From NCBI RefSeq assembly GCF_000018145.1, contig NC_009952.1:1302001-1366000 (forward strand): DNA of 64,000 bases. Direction: 5' to 3'. The position numbers were made by a program, and so were the translations under genes. Source of the DNA: Dinoroseobacter shibae DFL 12 = DSM 16493 (GTDB taxonomy: Bacteria > Pseudomonadota > Alphaproteobacteria > Rhodobacterales > Rhodobacteraceae). The notes under the pieces were generated by a model that was not told the DNA's origin, searched no databases, and was given only the letters and a program-made list of their open reading frames with translations. Of the stretch, positions 63,223 through 64,000 are shown piece by piece. Every line of letters begins with the position of its first letter. Within the stretch, counting starts at the first letter, position 1.

Positions 63223-64000
63223 TGCTGCGTCGTCTTCACGCCGAACAACCCGCGGATTTCGCGTTCACGCCCGAGAATGAGGCCTGGGCGCTGACGCAGA
63301 TGACCAAGTTTCCCGAGGGGCGACAGGCCAGCGCGATCATTCCGATCCTGTGGCGCGCGCAGGAACAGGAAGGCTGGCTCAGCAAACCCGCCATCGAATA
63401 CGTCGCGGACATGCTGGACATGCCCTATATCCGGGCGCTGGAAGTGGCGACATTCTACTTCATGTTCCAGCTGCAACCCGTTGGATCCGTGGCGCATATC
63501 CAGATTTGCGGCACGACCTCCTGCATGATCTGCGGGGCGGAGGACCTGGTCGCGGTCTGCAAGGAGAAGATCGCGCCGCGCGCCCATCAGCTGAGCGCCG
63601 ATGGCAAGTTCTCTTGGGAAGAGGTCGAGTGCCTCGGTTCCTGTGCCAACGCGCCCATGGCCCAGATCGGCAAGGATTATTACGAGGACCTGACGGTGGA
63701 GAGCTTCTCGGCTCTGCTGGACAGGATGGCTGCCGGCGAGGTGCCCGTGCCCGGCCCGCAAAACGGCCGCTACACCTCGGAGCCTGCGGGCGGGTTGACA
63801 AGCCTGACCGAGTACGAGGCCGGCAAGGATCCCTATAACGCCTCCGCGCGTCTGGCGGTGGACCTGGGCGATACGCTCAAGCGGATCGACGGCTCCGAAG
63901 TGCCGCTGACGGCACCCTGGCTCGGCAAGGACGCCGCGCTGCCCAAGCCCGCGAACCGCCAGGACGCCCCGGTGGCAGAAGCCAAATCCGTTGCGGCCGA
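63222..64000 (+). CDS. nuoE: NADH-quinone oxidoreductase subunit E (3' partial)
   Basis: The frame is open to the end of the window (259 codons visible). The N-terminal 165 residues are the thioredoxin-like NuoE fold with [2Fe-2S] ligands Cys96, Cys101, Cys137 and Cys141 and the conserved [10 protein letters not shown] segment. Beyond about residue 175 a low-complexity, Ala/Pro-rich extension begins, as in Rhodobacter NuoE proteins, which are much longer than E. coli NuoE. ATG 63222 shares one base with the preceding stop. Confidence 0.93.
   Translation, partial: MLRRLHAEQPADFAFTPENEAWALTQMTKFPEGRQASAIIPILWRAQEQEGWLSKPAIEYVADMLDMPYIRALEVATFYFMFQLQPVGSVAHIQICGTTSCMICGAEDLVAVCKEKIAPRAHQLSADGKFSWEEVECLGSCANAPMAQIGKDYYEDLTVESFSALLDRMAAGEVPVPGPQNGRYTSEPAGGLTSLTEYEAGKDPYNASARLAVDLGDTLKRIDGSEVPLTAPWLGKDAALPKPANRQDAPVAEAKSVAA

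Noticed and set aside
1-64000. CRISPR arrays, tRNA/rRNA genes, insertion sequences, prophage
   Set aside because: Reading through the intergenic regions I found no regularly spaced repeats, no cloverleaf-like sequences with CCA-type ends, no transposase or phage proteins.

Overview
The window is GC-rich, densely packed DNA of an alphaproteobacterium, most likely a Rhodobacteraceae of the marine Roseobacter group. Supporting signs are the gene families (a roseobacter-style formate dehydrogenase/fhs/folD module, a DUF3422 protein, a VPLPA-CTERM protein, an Rhodobacter-type nuo operon with inserted small ORFs), frequent ATGA/GTGA stop-start overlaps, and strong G/C bias at third codon positions. 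I see no insertion sequence, phage gene, tRNA, rRNA or CRISPR array. The sequence enters inside an arsJ-like gene and leaves inside nuoE.

Layout. 1-3.0 kb: ArsJ-type organoarsenical exporter (5' cut), ExoD-like protein, an unknown 93-aa protein, a short-chain dehydrogenase. 3.0-6.0 kb: a copper cassette, copA-cueR, behind a textbook MerR-family promoter with a 19-bp spacer. 6.1-12.1 kb: GltS glutamate carrier, an RND efflux pump (permease and adaptor, reverse strand), a small K+ channel. 12.1-28.6 kb: a large inositol-type catabolic locus with three transcription units: iolD-C-B-J-G (reverse), dehydrogenase-isomerase-dehydrogenase (forward), and an ABC importer followed by a small membrane protein, a PhyH-type oxygenase and a second iolB (forward). 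A LacI-family repressor lies between the last two. Two almost identical palindromes (17766-17781 and 22041-22054) sit at the divergent promoters of these units and are the obvious operators. A class V aminotransferase ends the locus.

28.9-36.5 kb: a C1 module with NAD-linked molybdenum formate dehydrogenase (fused diaphorase subunit plus catalytic subunit), formate-THF ligase, a PchB-like chorismate mutase and FolD. 36.7-49.1 kb: DUF3422 protein, YeeE/YedE sulfur transporter, M20 amidohydrolase, glutamine amidotransferase, MoaA, an AlkD-like/PNPOx-like/GlmS/GlmU reverse operon, phosphoglycolate phosphatase, a DegT aminotransferase.

49.2-57.6 kb: leucine catabolism (isovaleryl-CoA dehydrogenase, methylcrotonyl-CoA carboxylase beta and alpha, a GST, HMG-CoA lyase, methylglutaconyl-CoA hydratase), interrupted by an OmpW gene with an FNR-type box upstream. 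57.7-58.6 kb: a small lipoprotein and a VPLPA-CTERM protein. 58.9-64.0 kb: the start of the complex I operon, nuoA-B-C, a sulfotransferase, nuoD, three small ORFs, nuoE (3' cut).

The points that most deserve a second look are the PhyH oxygenase plus duplicate IolB inside the inositol importer operon (possibly an oxidative entry step for modified inositols, next door to a formate/C1 module), the sulfotransferase embedded between nuoC and nuoD, the PchB-like gene translationally coupled to folD, and the tandem 22-bp repeat upstream of moaA.
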